A stretch of 64,000 nucleotides of DNA from Pelomonas sp047654785 (GCF_047654785.1 NZ_JASGKQ010000002.1:248001-312000); one strand, 5' to 3'; positions 1 through 12,573 are shown, numbered from the stretch's first letter. Translations and numbers: made by a program. Notes: a model not told the origin generated them from the letters alone.

Positions 1-1674
<1,674 letters not shown>

Positions 1675-1742
1675 GGTTGTCTCCGGGTTGTTGTTCGATA
1701 CCAGCACCCCTGGCGCAAGAGACGTGCCCGCGTGCCCTGGTC

Positions 1743-1793
1743 GCAAACCACATGCAAACCCTTGCGCGTTAACCCGGGATTGGGGCGGTTTGC
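1743..1793. promoter_or_regulatory. GCAAACC repeats upstream of the TonB receptor
   Basis: GCAAACC occurs at 1743-1749 and again at 1754-1760, one helical turn (11 bp) apart. Its inverse GGTTTGC occurs at 1787-1793. They lie 69-119 bp before the receptor start, where a regulator could bind. No regulator is identified. The rest of the 1675-1887 gap shows nothing further. Confidence 0.3.
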
Positions 1794-1887
1794 GCGGCGG
1801 CGCTGTCTGGAATCCAGCCAGTCGAGTGGGGCGGCAGCGTCCAGTTGGCGGACAGCCGCCGTCAGCCCTAGGCGACGACGCGGTCGT

Positions 1888-2385
1888 TCACGCCGCCGCC
1901 CGCCACATCCGCCGGATCGTGACGAGGTTGACCGCCGCCACCACCACCTCCAGCGCCGTGCCGCCGATGGAGCCGGCGATCAGGTTGTTGGCGATCCACA
2001 GCCCGGTGCCGCACAGCATCAGCAGCCGCATGGCGATGCCCTGCAGCGTGAACAGCGCCACCGTGCCCAGGCACGACGCCGCCAGCGGCAGCCAGTCCGC
2101 GGGCTGCTGCGCGACCGCCAGGCCGAAGCCGACGTTGGCCGCCACGACGGCCACGGCCACCCACGCCGAGCGCGTGTGCAGCGACAGCAGCGAGCGCAGC
2201 AGCGACAGCGACGAACTCGCCACCGCCGTCGGGTTGCCCAGCAGCGCGAAGTGGGCGATGTAGGCCAGGCACTCGCCCGCCATGAACCACTTGAAGCGCC
2301 GGTCGTCGGTCTGAAGGAAGCAGCCGACGCCGAGCACGAAGGCGGCGTAGCCGAAGAGTTGGGCGGGGGAGAGCCAGTCCGTCAC
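1888..2385 (-). CDS. YgjV-like inner-membrane protein
   Basis: 165 aa, hydrophobic throughout, with five to six predicted membrane segments separated by short loops. The opening F-G-Y-A-A-F-V-L-G-V, the F-K-W-F-M-A-G-E segment and the small-helix pattern fit the Imp-YgjV family, whose function is unknown. E. coli YgjV is about 183 aa. It stands alone between the TonB receptor and the sugar dehydrogenase, with 26 bp separating it from the latter. Family assignment is by recognition only. Confidence 0.65.
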   Translation of the reverse strand: MTDWLSPAQLFGYAAFVLGVGCFLQTDDRRFKWFMAGECLAYIAHFALLGNPTAVASSSLSLLRSLLSLHTRSAWVAVAVVAANVGFGLAVAQQPADWLPLAASCLGTVALFTLQGIAMRLLMLCGTGLWIANNLIAGSIGGTALEVVVAAVNLVTIRRMWRAAA

Positions 2386-2411
2386 GGCTCGGCGCGTCGG
2401 GCCGGGTCAGC

Positions 2412-3509
2412 TCAAGGCTTCACGCGCACGACGCGGCCGCGGCTCTCCAGCACGAGGTAGAGCAGCCCGTCCGGCCCCTCGCGCACGTCGCGCATGCGGC
2501 CGGCGTCGGGGAAGAGCTTGTCCTGCTCGACGGGGCGGTTGTCGGCGTCGAGCTTCACGCGCGCCAGGTGGCCGAACTTCAGCGAGCCGATGAAGAAGCT
2601 GCCCTGCCACGCCGCGCCGTACTTCGCGCTCTTCAGCTTGACGAGCCCCGACGGCGCGATGGACGGCACCCATTTGACGACGGGTTGCTCCATGCCGGCT
2701 TTGGCGGCGATGCCGTCGCCGATCCTGCCGCCGCCGTAGTTCTCGCCGTAGGTGATGACGGGCCAGCCGTAGTTCAGCTTCGGGCCGATGAGGTTGAGCT
2801 CGTCGCCGCCCTGCGGGCCGTGCTCGTGCTGCCACAAACGGCCCTTCTCGTCGAACGCCAGGCCCTGCGAGTTGCGGTGCCCGTAGCTCCAGATCTCGGG
2901 CAGCGCGCCGGGCGTCTTCACGAACGGGTTGTCGGCCGGCACGCTGCCGTCCTTGCCGATACGCACGATCTTGCCGAGGTGGTTGTCCAGCGTCTGCGCG
3001 CTCTGCATGCCCTTGTAGCGCTCGCCCAGGCTCAGCAAGAGCTTGCCGTCCGGCGCCTCGGCGATGCGGCAGCCGAAGTGCAGCTGGCTGTCCATCTTGG
3101 GCTTCTGGCTGAAGATGACCTTCACGTCCGTGAGGCGCTTCAGGTCCTCGCCGAGCCGCGCACGGGCCAGCGCGGTGCTGTTGGTCTTGCCGTCGGCGCC
3201 GGGCTCGGCGAAGCAGAAATAGATCGTGCGGTTGCGGGCGAAGTCGCTGTCGAGCTGCAGGTCCAGCAGGCCGCCCTGGCCCACGGCGGCAATGGCCGGC
3301 AGGCCGGCGATGGGCGCGCCGGGCTTGCCGCCCGGCCGGGCGGTGCGCAGCGCGCCGTCGCGCTCGGTGATGAGGAACTGCCCGTCGGGCAGGAAGGCGA
3401 GGGCCCAGGGGGTCTTGAGCCCTTCGACGACGGTTTCCAGTTCGGGCGCGGCCTGCGCGAGCGTGGCAAGGGCGATGGCGGCGACGGGGAGGAGGCGGTG
3501 CGAGCTCAT
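2412..3509 (-). CDS. PQQ-dependent aldose sugar dehydrogenase (YliI/Gdh-B type)
   Basis: 365 aa. A secreted soluble dehydrogenase that would oxidise aldose sugars in the periplasm using PQQ and calcium. Residues 1-20 (MSSHRLLPVAAIALATLAQA) form a signal peptide. The beta-propeller motifs of the glucose/sorbosone dehydrogenase family follow: L-K-T-P-W-A-L-A-F-L-P-D-G, HFGCRIAEAPDGKLL, YGHRNSQGLAFD, EHGPQGGDELN and NYGWPVITYGENYGG. The start at 3509 is the first Met that gives a signal peptide; the frame stays open further upstream without plausible sequence. Substrate and PQQ source are not shown by the window. Confidence 0.88.
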   Translation of the reverse strand: MSSHRLLPVAAIALATLAQAAPELETVVEGLKTPWALAFLPDGQFLITERDGALRTARPGGKPGAPIAGLPAIAAVGQGGLLDLQLDSDFARNRTIYFCFAEPGADGKTNSTALARARLGEDLKRLTDVKVIFSQKPKMDSQLHFGCRIAEAPDGKLLLSLGERYKGMQSAQTLDNHLGKIVRIGKDGSVPADNPFVKTPGALPEIWSYGHRNSQGLAFDEKGRLWQHEHGPQGGDELNLIGPKLNYGWPVITYGENYGGGRIGDGIAAKAGMEQPVVKWVPSIAPSGLVKLKSAKYGAAWQGSFFIGSLKFGHLARVKLDADNRPVEQDKLFPDAGRMRDVREGPDGLLYLVLESRGRVVRVKP

Positions 3510-3547
3510 CGGGGCGGCGGCGGGTGGCGATGGTTGCGCATCATCGT

Positions 3548-4270
3548 TCAGTCGTCCCACAGGGCGCTGAAGAGGCCGAGGCCGACGCTCAACAGGTCCA
3601 CCGTGAGCAGCCCGGCGGGAGCGGGGCGGGGGTCTTCGCGCCGGGCGCGCGACTGCTCCCGGGCCAGCGCGACGATGGCGTCGGCGATCTGGTCGGGGCT
3701 GCCGGGCGGGGGCTTGGCGGCGGCGTGGGCATAGGTCTGCAGCGCGCGCTCGACGGCCTGCGGGTCCAGCAGCGACAGGGCCGAGCGGCAGTGCGAGCAG
3801 GCGTCCTCCTTGCGCAGGTCCACCGGCGCGCCGCAGCTGCTGCAGTGGATGACGCCGACCTTGCGCGCGATGTCGGCGATCTCGGGCCGGGTGAGCTGGC
3901 GCACGAAGCCCTTCTCGATCATGAAGGACGCGAAGCTGCTGAAGCGGCCGTGGCGGTTCTCGCAGCGGTGCGTGATGTAGCGGCCGCTGCGCACGAGGTC
4001 GAAGCCCTGCCGCAGCGCGCCGCGGCATTGCGGGCAGTTCAGCCGCCCGGCCAGCGGCGTGCGGGCGTCGTCGCGGTGGCGGTGCATCTCCTTGAACACC
4101 GTCGCGATGGCCTCGGGTGCGAGCTTGAGGTTCTCCAGGTGGTCGAACCAGATGCCGTGGCAGGCGAAGCAGAAGTCGATCTCCACCGCGCCGCCGTAGA
4201 CGGCCGGCAGCACGTGGACCTGCATGGCCTCGCGGCAGGACGGGCAGGGGCGGCTGGCGGGGGCGGGCAT
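3548..4270 (-). CDS. multi-zinc-ribbon protein (zf-TFIIB-like)
   Basis: 240 aa. Three paired Cys knuckles are visible: C9/C12 with C34/C37, C79/C82 with C103, and C143/C146 with C158/C161. The first, with C-F-A-C-H-G-I-W-F-D after it, matches the zf-TFIIB zinc-ribbon family found in many small bacterial proteins. The tail is acidic and ends in a hydrophobic helix (V-D-L-L-S-V-G-L-G-L-F-S-A-L). The function is unknown; a role in binding nucleic acid or protein is only suggested by the ribbons. It lies 28 bp after the DUF4143 ATPase and may share its transcript. Confidence 0.75.
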   Translation of the reverse strand: MPAPASRPCPSCREAMQVHVLPAVYGGAVEIDFCFACHGIWFDHLENLKLAPEAIATVFKEMHRHRDDARTPLAGRLNCPQCRGALRQGFDLVRSGRYITHRCENRHGRFSSFASFMIEKGFVRQLTRPEIADIARKVGVIHCSSCGAPVDLRKEDACSHCRSALSLLDPQAVERALQTYAHAAAKPPPGSPDQIADAIVALAREQSRARREDPRPAPAGLLTVDLLSVGLGLFSALWDD

Positions 4271-4298
4271 CGGCGGATGGTAGGGCCGGCGCCGCGCG

Positions 4299-5462
4299 TC
4301 ACCGCAGGGCCGCCAGCGCGTCGCGCCAGTGCGCCAGGCCGGTGCCTTGCAGCTTCTGGTTGCCGGGGGCGGCGCTGACGAGCAGCGCCTCGCCCTGCGC
4401 GGCGGCGGCGGCGTGGCGCTGCCAGGTGTGCAGCGGCGCGAGCCAGGCCGGCTGGAAGGTGGCGCCGGACTTGAACTCCACCGGCCACAGCCGGCCGTCG
4501 CGCTCGATCAGCAGGTCCACCTCGTTGCCGATGTTGTCGCGCCAGAAATAGGGCGTGCCCGGCGCGCCGTGGTGGCGCAGGTATTTGCCGTATTCGGCGA
4601 TGCACAGGTTCTCGAACAGCGCGCCGCGCATCGGGTGGATGTTCATCGCCTCGGCGCTGCGCACGCCCAGCAGCCAGGCGGCCAGGCCGGTGTCGTGGAA
4701 GTAGAGCTTGGGCGTCTTGACCAGGCGCTTGCCGAAGTTGGTGTGGTACGGCGGCAGCCGGAAGGCGACGTAGCTGGCCTCCAGCACCGTGAGCCAGTCG
4801 CGCGCGGTGGTCTGCGCGATGCCGAGGTCGTTGGCCACCGCGTTGAGGTTGAGCAGCTGGCCGCAGTAGGCCGCCATCAGCCGCATGAAGCGCTGGAACT
4901 GCAGCAGGTCGCCGACGCGGCTGATCTCGCGCACGTCGCGCTCCAGGTAGCTGGCGACGTAGCTGGCATGCCAGTCCGCCGCGTCCACGAGCGTGCCGTG
5001 GATGGCCGGGTAGCCGCCGCGCACGAGCAGTTCGTCCAGCGACAGCCCGTCGAAGCGCCCGTCGGCCTCGGCGTAGGACAGCGGCAGCAGTTCCAGGAAA
5101 CCCGCGCGGCCCGCCAGGCTCTGCGACACGGCCTGCGACAGGCGCAGGTTCTGCGAGCCGGTGACGACGAAGCGGCCGGGGCGGCGGTCGGCGTCCACGG
5201 CGGTCTGCAAGTAGGAGAGCAGATCGGGCAGGCGCTGCGCCTCGTCCAGCACCAGGCCGCCCGCATGCGCGGCCAGGAAGCCGCGCGGGTCCGCGGCGAT
5301 GCGCTGGCGCGTGTCGGGGTCTTCCAGCGACACGTAGGCGTACTGCGGAAAGCACTGGCGCGCCAGCGTCGTCTTGCCCGACTGGCGCGGGCCGGTGATG
5401 ACGACCACCGGAAAGCCGCGCGCCAGGCGCAGCAGGCGTTGGGAGGCGGCGCGCGTGAACAT
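4299..5462 (-). CDS. DUF4143 AAA-type ATPase
   Basis: 387 aa. An ATP-binding protein of the family with an N-terminal AAA domain and a C-terminal DUF4143, nuclease-like domain. Walker A is GPRQSGKTT at 24-32 and Walker B is GGLVLDEAQRL at about 68-78. A sensor-like VVTGSQN follows. The C-terminal region has the N-E-V-D-L-L...V-E-F-K-S-G pattern of PD-(D/E)XK-like folds. Family members are widespread, often horizontally moved, and mostly of unknown role. There is no ribosome site before the ATG at 5462, but an 8-bp inverted repeat sits directly in front of it. Confidence 0.88.
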   Translation of the reverse strand: MFTRAASQRLLRLARGFPVVVITGPRQSGKTTLARQCFPQYAYVSLEDPDTRQRIAADPRGFLAAHAGGLVLDEAQRLPDLLSYLQTAVDADRRPGRFVVTGSQNLRLSQAVSQSLAGRAGFLELLPLSYAEADGRFDGLSLDELLVRGGYPAIHGTLVDAADWHASYVASYLERDVREISRVGDLLQFQRFMRLMAAYCGQLLNLNAVANDLGIAQTTARDWLTVLEASYVAFRLPPYHTNFGKRLVKTPKLYFHDTGLAAWLLGVRSAEAMNIHPMRGALFENLCIAEYGKYLRHHGAPGTPYFWRDNIGNEVDLLIERDGRLWPVEFKSGATFQPAWLAPLHTWQRHAAAAAQGEALLVSAAPGNQKLQGTGLAHWRDALAALR

Positions 5463-5471
5463 GGATTTGCT

Positions 5472-5494
5472 ATTTCAGCTTTTCAGGCTGAAAT
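5472..5494 (-). promoter_or_regulatory. inverted repeat before the DUF4143 gene
   Basis: ATTTCAGC (5472-5479) and GCTGAAAT (5487-5494) are perfect inverted arms with a 7-nt spacer, 10-32 bp ahead of the start codon. It lies in a short AT-rich stretch with a TACAAT-like -10 on the minus strand just upstream. It could be an operator or an mRNA hairpin that hides the start. Confidence 0.4.
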
Positions 5495-5626
5495 TGTAAA
5501 ACATGCGCAGGCGCCAGGAACGGCCTGCAGCGCGGCGCGCCAGGGCTCCTCAGAACTGAGGGCGCCAGGCCCGCTCGCCGTGCCCACACTGCCTCCCACC
5601 CATCACGGGTGCTCTAGGAGGTTCCC

Positions 5627-7297
5627 ATGTCTTGTCTCCATCCGACCCGATCCCTGCTGGCCTGGCCGGCCGCGCTGGCGCTGGCCGCCTGCGGCGGCGG
5701 CGGCAATGACAGCCCCGCGCCGCCCGCCGCCGCGACCCTGGCCCTCAGCGGCGCCGTCGTCGGCGACACGCCGGCCTCCAAGGCGGCGGTCGAGTCCAGA
5801 TGCGCCGCCGGCAGCGGCAGCGCCACGGCCTCGGACCGCGGCGTCTACGCGCTGGCGATCAGCGGCGGCAAGCTGCCCTGCGTGCTGCGCGCCAAGCTCG
5901 CCGACGGCACGCTGCTGCATTCGGTGGCCACCGGCAGCGGCGACACCGCCAGCGCCAACCTGACGCCGCTGACCGAGCTGGTGGTGGCGCGGCTGGCCGG
6001 CGGCGCGCCGGCCGGCTTCTACGACGGCTTCGACGCCACCAAGGCGACCGTGCCCGCCGTGCAGACCGCCACGGCCGCCGTCGTGCAGACGCTCAAGGAG
6101 GGCGGCATCGACACCAGCGCCGCCGGCGACCCGCTGACCGCCGCCATCGCCGCCGGCAATGCCCAGCAGCAGGCGCTGGACGCGCTGAACGCCGGCCTCG
6201 CCGCCGGGCAGACGACGCTGGCGGCCCTGACCACCGCCGTGGCGGCGCCCGCCGCGCCGACCACCGACGCCGTGGCCTCGCTGCCGGCGGCCCAGCTGCT
6301 GCAGCCCGCCGCCGCCAACTGCGCCGCGCTACGCAGCGGCAAATACCGCCTCGTCATCAACGAAGCAGACGACCAGCAGCCCTCAACGACCACGATGACC
6401 GTGAATGCCAAAACGCTGCTCGTGACCGCCGACCAGGACGCCGACGGGGGTGGCCTGCTGCAGGCCGACGGCACCTGCCGCTACACCACCGATTTGCCGG
6501 GTGAGGAGCTCGTGGTGACAGGCGCGGGGGTGCTGGTTGGGCGCGTCTACAGCAACGGGCCGATCCTGAGGGGCGCCGTCCTCTTCCCCGAGCAGGCCCA
6601 CACGGTGGCCGAGCTGGCCGGCGACTGGAACGCGCTGGCCATGGAGAGTACCGAGGACAACGGCCCCGTCCACCTGGTTTCCTCCACCTTCAGCTTCGAC
6701 GCTGCGGGCAAGCTCATCGCCTACCAAGATTGCGACGTCCTAGCGTCCTGCGAAACCGGTTCGCTGTCGGAGCAGGTCACGGTGGTGCCCAATGCGGCGG
6801 GCGGCTTCGACCTCAAGGGGCCCGACTGGACCGACCGCCTCTTCCTCTTCCGCGCTGGCGGCGGCGAGCTGATGCTGGTGGCGCTGTTGCAGGCTGGCCC
6901 CATCACCTTCGCCACGCGCAAGGCAGCCGTGACGATGCCGGCCGTCGGCGACGTGCAGGAGCGCATGGTGCTGAGGATGACGGCGCAATACACCGCGCCG
7001 CAGCCCATGAGCCCGTCCAAGACCACGGTGGCTTCGGTGGACGCGGCCAACAGCAGCTATGTGCGCAGCAGCGTGCTGAACTTCAACACCGGCGCCACGG
7101 TGCCCGAGACGATCGTCATCAACAGCCTGCGCGAAGGCTATCTGCGCCGCCTGCCGGCCACCGGCGTGCTGGCCAGCGACGGCACGACCAGCAACGTGGC
7201 CGAGTTCATCGCGCTGAACCTGCGCGGGACCGGCGTGTCGGCACTGGCACTGCCGAGCATCAACCAGTTGCTGCTGAGCCCCGCGCCGGGGCAGTGA
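5627..7297 (+). CDS. secreted lipoprotein of unknown function
   Basis: 556 aa. A signal peptide with lipobox L19-A-A-C22 is followed by a Gly-rich linker (CGGGGNDSPAPP), so the mature protein is a lipid-anchored periplasmic or outer-membrane protein. Residues 40-250 are Ala/Thr-rich with few charged residues. The second half (from about 250, CAALRSGKYRLVINEADD) looks like a beta-rich domain. AGGAGG lies 7 bp before the ATG. It is a single gene meeting prfC tail to tail, 15 bp apart. I do not recognise the family. Many Burkholderiales lipoproteins share the L-A-A-C-G-G-G-G start. Confidence 0.8.
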   Translation: MSCLHPTRSLLAWPAALALAACGGGGNDSPAPPAAATLALSGAVVGDTPASKAAVESRCAAGSGSATASDRGVYALAISGGKLPCVLRAKLADGTLLHSVATGSGDTASANLTPLTELVVARLAGGAPAGFYDGFDATKATVPAVQTATAAVVQTLKEGGIDTSAAGDPLTAAIAAGNAQQQALDALNAGLAAGQTTLAALTTAVAAPAAPTTDAVASLPAAQLLQPAAANCAALRSGKYRLVINEADDQQPSTTTMTVNAKTLLVTADQDADGGGLLQADGTCRYTTDLPGEELVVTGAGVLVGRVYSNGPILRGAVLFPEQAHTVAELAGDWNALAMESTEDNGPVHLVSSTFSFDAAGKLIAYQDCDVLASCETGSLSEQVTVVPNAAGGFDLKGPDWTDRLFLFRAGGGELMLVALLQAGPITFATRKAAVTMPAVGDVQERMVLRMTAQYTAPQPMSPSKTTVASVDAANSSYVRSSVLNFNTGATVPETIVINSLREGYLRRLPATGVLASDGTTSNVAEFIALNLRGTGVSALALPSINQLLLSPAPGQ

Positions 7298-7312
7298 GGG
7301 AGCGAGGGGCGC

Positions 7313-8965
<1,653 letters not shown>

Positions 8966-9090
8966 GGACTTGTTCTTGCAGGGGAGCCCGGGATTATCCC
9001 AGCCACCCCGTCGGCCACCGCCCGGCATCCCGGGATGCCGGGCGGGGCGCGGGCCGCAAGCGGGGCCGCATCCCGCCGAGGCCGCAGGCG

Positions 9091-9603
9091 CTATTCCTCC
9101 AGCAGGCTGCGCAGCATCCACGCCGTCTGCTCGTGCACCGTGATGCGCTGCGTCAGCAGGTCGGCCGTGGGCTCGTCGCCGGCCTTGTCGACGGTGGGGA
9201 AGAGCTGGCGCGCGGTGCGGGCGACGGCCTCGTGGCCTTCCTTCAGGATGCGCACCATCTCCAGCGCCTTGGGCGGCGTGGCGGGCGCGTCGGGCAGGCC
9301 GCTGAGCTTGGTGAACTGCGCATAGCTGCCGGGCGCGGGATGGCCCAGCGAGCGGATGCGCTCGGCGATGGGGTCCACCGCGTTCCACAGCTCGGTGTAC
9401 TGGGCCATGAACATCGCGTGCAGGCTGTTGAACATCGGCCCGGTGACGTTCCAGTGGAAATTGTGCGTGGTCAGGTACAGCGTGTAGGTCTCGGCCAGCA
9501 GCTCGGACAGGCCGGCGGCGATGGCGCTGCGGTCCTTGTCGCTGATGCCGATGCTGATGGACGGGGCGGCGGGGGCGCGGGAAGTGACGGGTTTCTTGGC
9601 CAT
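9091..9603 (-). CDS. dps: Dps-family DNA-binding ferritin
   Basis: 170 aa. A ferritin-like shell protein that oxidises and stores iron and protects DNA under starvation or peroxide stress. The ferroxidase segments are present: THNFHWNVTG, then W-N-A-V-D-P-I-A-E-R-I-R-S-L-G. The Lys/Ala-rich N-terminal tail (MAKKPVTSRAPAAP) fits DNA binding. CCGGAGTCATCC places a ribosome site before the ATG at 9603. It is divergent from the chemoreceptor gene. Dps is often under OxyR, and oxyR is 2 kb away, but I see no clear operator. Confidence 0.95.
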   Translation of the reverse strand: MAKKPVTSRAPAAPSISIGISDKDRSAIAAGLSELLAETYTLYLTTHNFHWNVTGPMFNSLHAMFMAQYTELWNAVDPIAERIRSLGHPAPGSYAQFTKLSGLPDAPATPPKALEMVRILKEGHEAVARTARQLFPTVDKAGDEPTADLLTQRITVHEQTAWMLRSLLEE

Positions 9604-9755
9604 GGATGACTCCGGAATGAGACGGCAGCAGCCTAGCGGATTCGCGTGACCGTGTGGTGCAAGTCTCGGTTTGCGCCGGCGCGTCGGGACCGGGGGCGCG
9701 CACGGCAAAAGGGCGCCGATAGAGTTTGCGGCCGCCCATGAACAGGAGAGAGGCC

Positions 9756-11567
9756 ATGCTCGCAAAGTTCAAGTCCCTGCGCACGCGCCTCGTCGCGCTG
9801 GCCGTCATGTCCCTGCTGCTCGGCCTGCTGGCCCTGGCGGCGGCCAACTACGTCACGGCCCGCGGCCAGGTGCTGGACGACCTGCAGAAGAACACGCTGG
9901 GGCTGGCCCAGGCGCAGGCCCAGGCGATCGCCGACTGGGCCGCCTCCAAGGTGGCCGTCGTCAAGTCGACGGTGCCGGTGGCGAACGTGCCGGAGGCGGA
10001 GGCCGTCAGGTTCCTGGTGCAGGCGCACGGCTCCGGCGGCTTCGACAACAGCTATGTCGCCTTCGCCGACAAGCGCATCGTCTTCAGCGCGGCGCAGAAC
10101 CTGCCCCCGGGCTACGACCCGACCGGCCGGCCCTGGTACCTGCTGGCCGCCGGCGCCAGCGGCCCGGTGCTGACCTCGCCGTACAAGGACGCCGCGACGC
10201 AGCGCATGATGGTGACCTTCGCCGTGGCGGTGAAGGACGGCGGCAGCACGACCGCGGTGGCCGCGGGCGACGTGTACCTGGACAACGTGGTGAACATCGT
10301 CAAGTCCATTCATCCCACGGCGAGCAGCTTCGCCTTCCTGGCCGACAAGGACGGCAATTTCATCGCCCACCCCGACCTGAAGCGCGGCGGCACGCCGGTC
10401 AAGGACGTGGTGGCCGGGCTGACGCCCGAGCGGCTGCGGCAGCTGGCCGACGGCGCCCGGCTGGCGTCCGCCGACATCGACGGCACCGCCCACGAGTTGC
10501 TGGCCACCGCCGTGAAGGGCACCGACTGGGTGCTGGTCATCGCGCTGGACAAGGCCGAGGCGCTGGCCGGCCTGCGCGGCCTGGCCATCAGCTCGCTGGT
10601 GGCCGCCGTCGTCGTGCTGCTGGTGTCGGGCCTGGTGATCGGCGCGCTGGTGGCGCGGCGGCTGCGCCACCTGGCGGTACTGAACACCGCGCTGCAGGAC
10701 ATCGCCTCCGGCGACGGCGACCTGACCCGGCGCGTCGCCGCGGCCGGCGACGACGAGCTGGCCACGATCGCGCGCAGCTTCAACACCTTCGTCGACAAGC
10801 TCTGCGGCGTGCTGCGCGAGATCCGCGACAGCAGCGAATCGGTGCGCACCGCGTCGCAGGAGATCGCGCTGGGCAACCAGGACCTGTCCGCCCGCACCGA
10901 GCAGACCGCCAGCAGCCTGGAGCAGACCTCCAGCGCCACCGAGCAGCTCACCGACACGGTCCGGCTCAACGCCGAGCGCGCGGCGCAGGCCAATCAGCTC
11001 GTCGTGGCGGCCTCGGCCGTGGCGCAGCGCGGCGGCGACGTGGTGTCGCGCGTGGTGACGACGATGCAGGACATCAGCAGCAGCTCCACCCGCATCGCCG
11101 ACATCATCGGCGTCATCGACGGCATCGCCTTCCAGACCAACATCCTGGCGCTGAACGCCGCCGTGGAGGCCGCGCGCGCGGGCGAGCAGGGCCGGGGCTT
11201 CGCGGTCGTCGCGGCGGAGGTGCGCTCGCTGGCGCAGCGGTCGGCCGACGCGGCCAAGGAAATCAAGACGCTGATCTCGGCCTCGGTCGAGCGCGTGGAC
11301 AGCGGCTCGCGCCTGGTGGCCGAGGCGGGCGAGACGATGAGCGAGATCGTCGGCTCGGTGAACCAGGTGACCGGCATCATGCAGGAGATCGCCGCGGCCA
11401 GCAGCGAGCAGAGCCACAGCATCGGCGAGGTCGGCACCGCCGTGGGCCACCTGGACCAGCTGACGCAGCAGAACGCCGCGCTGGTGGAGGAATCGGCCGC
11501 CGCGGCCGAGGCGCTGAAGCAGCAGGCCGAGCGGCTGGCGGCGGCGGTGGGCGGGTTCCGGCTGTAG
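9756..11567 (+). CDS. methyl-accepting chemotaxis protein
   Basis: 603 aa. A transmembrane chemoreceptor. TM1 is at about 11-31, a periplasmic Cache-type sensor spans about 32-270 (GYDPTGRPWY is typical), TM2 follows (LAISSLVAAVVVLLVSGLVI), then HAMP and the cytoplasmic signalling coiled coil. The hairpin tip GIAFQTNILALNAAVEAARA is fully conserved. No CheR-binding pentapeptide is seen at the C-terminus (AAAVGGFRL). AGGAGAGAGG before the ATG at 9756 decides the start over in-frame ATGs upstream. The ligand is unknown; Cache domains with this motif often bind amino or organic acids. Confidence 0.95.
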   Translation: MLAKFKSLRTRLVALAVMSLLLGLLALAAANYVTARGQVLDDLQKNTLGLAQAQAQAIADWAASKVAVVKSTVPVANVPEAEAVRFLVQAHGSGGFDNSYVAFADKRIVFSAAQNLPPGYDPTGRPWYLLAAGASGPVLTSPYKDAATQRMMVTFAVAVKDGGSTTAVAAGDVYLDNVVNIVKSIHPTASSFAFLADKDGNFIAHPDLKRGGTPVKDVVAGLTPERLRQLADGARLASADIDGTAHELLATAVKGTDWVLVIALDKAEALAGLRGLAISSLVAAVVVLLVSGLVIGALVARRLRHLAVLNTALQDIASGDGDLTRRVAAAGDDELATIARSFNTFVDKLCGVLREIRDSSESVRTASQEIALGNQDLSARTEQTASSLEQTSSATEQLTDTVRLNAERAAQANQLVVAASAVAQRGGDVVSRVVTTMQDISSSSTRIADIIGVIDGIAFQTNILALNAAVEAARAGEQGRGFAVVAAEVRSLAQRSADAAKEIKTLISASVERVDSGSRLVAEAGETMSEIVGSVNQVTGIMQEIAAASSEQSHSIGEVGTAVGHLDQLTQQNAALVEESAAAAEALKQQAERLAAAVGGFRL

Positions 11568-11587
11568 GGCGGGCCGCCCGCGATGCG

Positions 11588-12508
11588 TCAGGACAGGCGC
11601 GTCACGCCGCCCAGCTCGCAGGCATAGATCGCGTTGCGCAGCGCCGCGATGGCCTCGTAGCGCGTGAACGTGCGGCGCCACGCCAGCACCACGCGGCGCG
11701 TGGGCACGGGGTCGCTGAAGGGCACGAAGCGCAGGTGCGCCGACGGCTCCTGCGGCACCGACAGCCGCGGCACCACCGTCACGCCCATGCCTGCGGCGAC
11801 CATGTGCTTGATGGTCTCCAGCGACGAGCCCTCGAAGCTGCGGCGGATGCCCTCCGCGTCGCTGGCGAAGCGCGCGAACTCGGGGCAGACCTCCAGCACA
11901 TGGTCGCGGAAGCAGTGGCCGGTGCCCAGCAGCAGCATGGTCTCGCGCTTGAGCTCCTCGGCGCTGATCGCCGCGCGCCCGGCCAGCCCGTGCCCGGCCG
12001 GCAGCGCGACGACGAAGGGCTCGTCGTACAGCGGCGCGGTGGCCAGGCCGGTGTCGGGGAAGGGCTCGGCCATGATGGCGCAGTCCAGCTCGCCGGTGCG
12101 CAGCATCTCCAGCAGCTTCACGGTGAAGTTCTCCTGCAGCATCAGCGGCATCTGCGGGTACAGCTCGATGCTGTGCTTCACCAGCTCGGGCAGCAGGTAG
12201 GGGCCGATGGTGTAGATGATGCCCAGCCGCAGCGCGCCGGCCAGCGGGTCCTTGCCGCGCTTGGCGATCTCCCTGATGGCGCCGGCCTGGTCCAGCACCG
12301 ACTGCGCCTGGCGCACGATCTCCTCGCCCAGCGGCGTCACGCTGACCTCGCTGCCGCCGCGCTCGAAGAGCTTCACGTCCAGCTCTTCCTCCAGCTTCTT
12401 GATGGCCACGGAGAGCGTCGGCTGCGACACGAAGCAGGCTTCGGCGGCGCGGCCGAAATGGCGCTCGCGGGCGACGGCAATGATGTAGCGCAGTTCGGTC
12501 AGGGTCAT
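11588..12508 (-). CDS. oxyR: OxyR, hydrogen-peroxide-sensing LysR regulator
   Basis: 306 aa. A LysR-type regulator that activates peroxide defence genes. The N-terminal winged HTH (FGRAAEACFVSQPTLSVAIKKLEEEL) is followed by the sensor domain. The redox pair is at exactly C199 and C208 in GTGHCFRDHVLEVCPE, the same numbers as in E. coli OxyR, which makes this a peroxide sensor rather than a generic LysR. Likely targets in this window are katA and dps. It is convergent with the chemoreceptor (20 bp) and divergent from panB (65 bp). Confidence 0.95.
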   Translation of the reverse strand: MTLTELRYIIAVARERHFGRAAEACFVSQPTLSVAIKKLEEELDVKLFERGGSEVSVTPLGEEIVRQAQSVLDQAGAIREIAKRGKDPLAGALRLGIIYTIGPYLLPELVKHSIELYPQMPLMLQENFTVKLLEMLRTGELDCAIMAEPFPDTGLATAPLYDEPFVVALPAGHGLAGRAAISAEELKRETMLLLGTGHCFRDHVLEVCPEFARFASDAEGIRRSFEGSSLETIKHMVAAGMGVTVVPRLSVPQEPSAHLRFVPFSDPVPTRRVVLAWRRTFTRYEAIAALRNAIYACELGGVTRLS

Positions 12509-12573
12509 GGGCCCGAACGCTACACTGCGCCCGCCCTGGGGGCAGCCCCAGGGTTTTCACCGAGGATTCCGTG

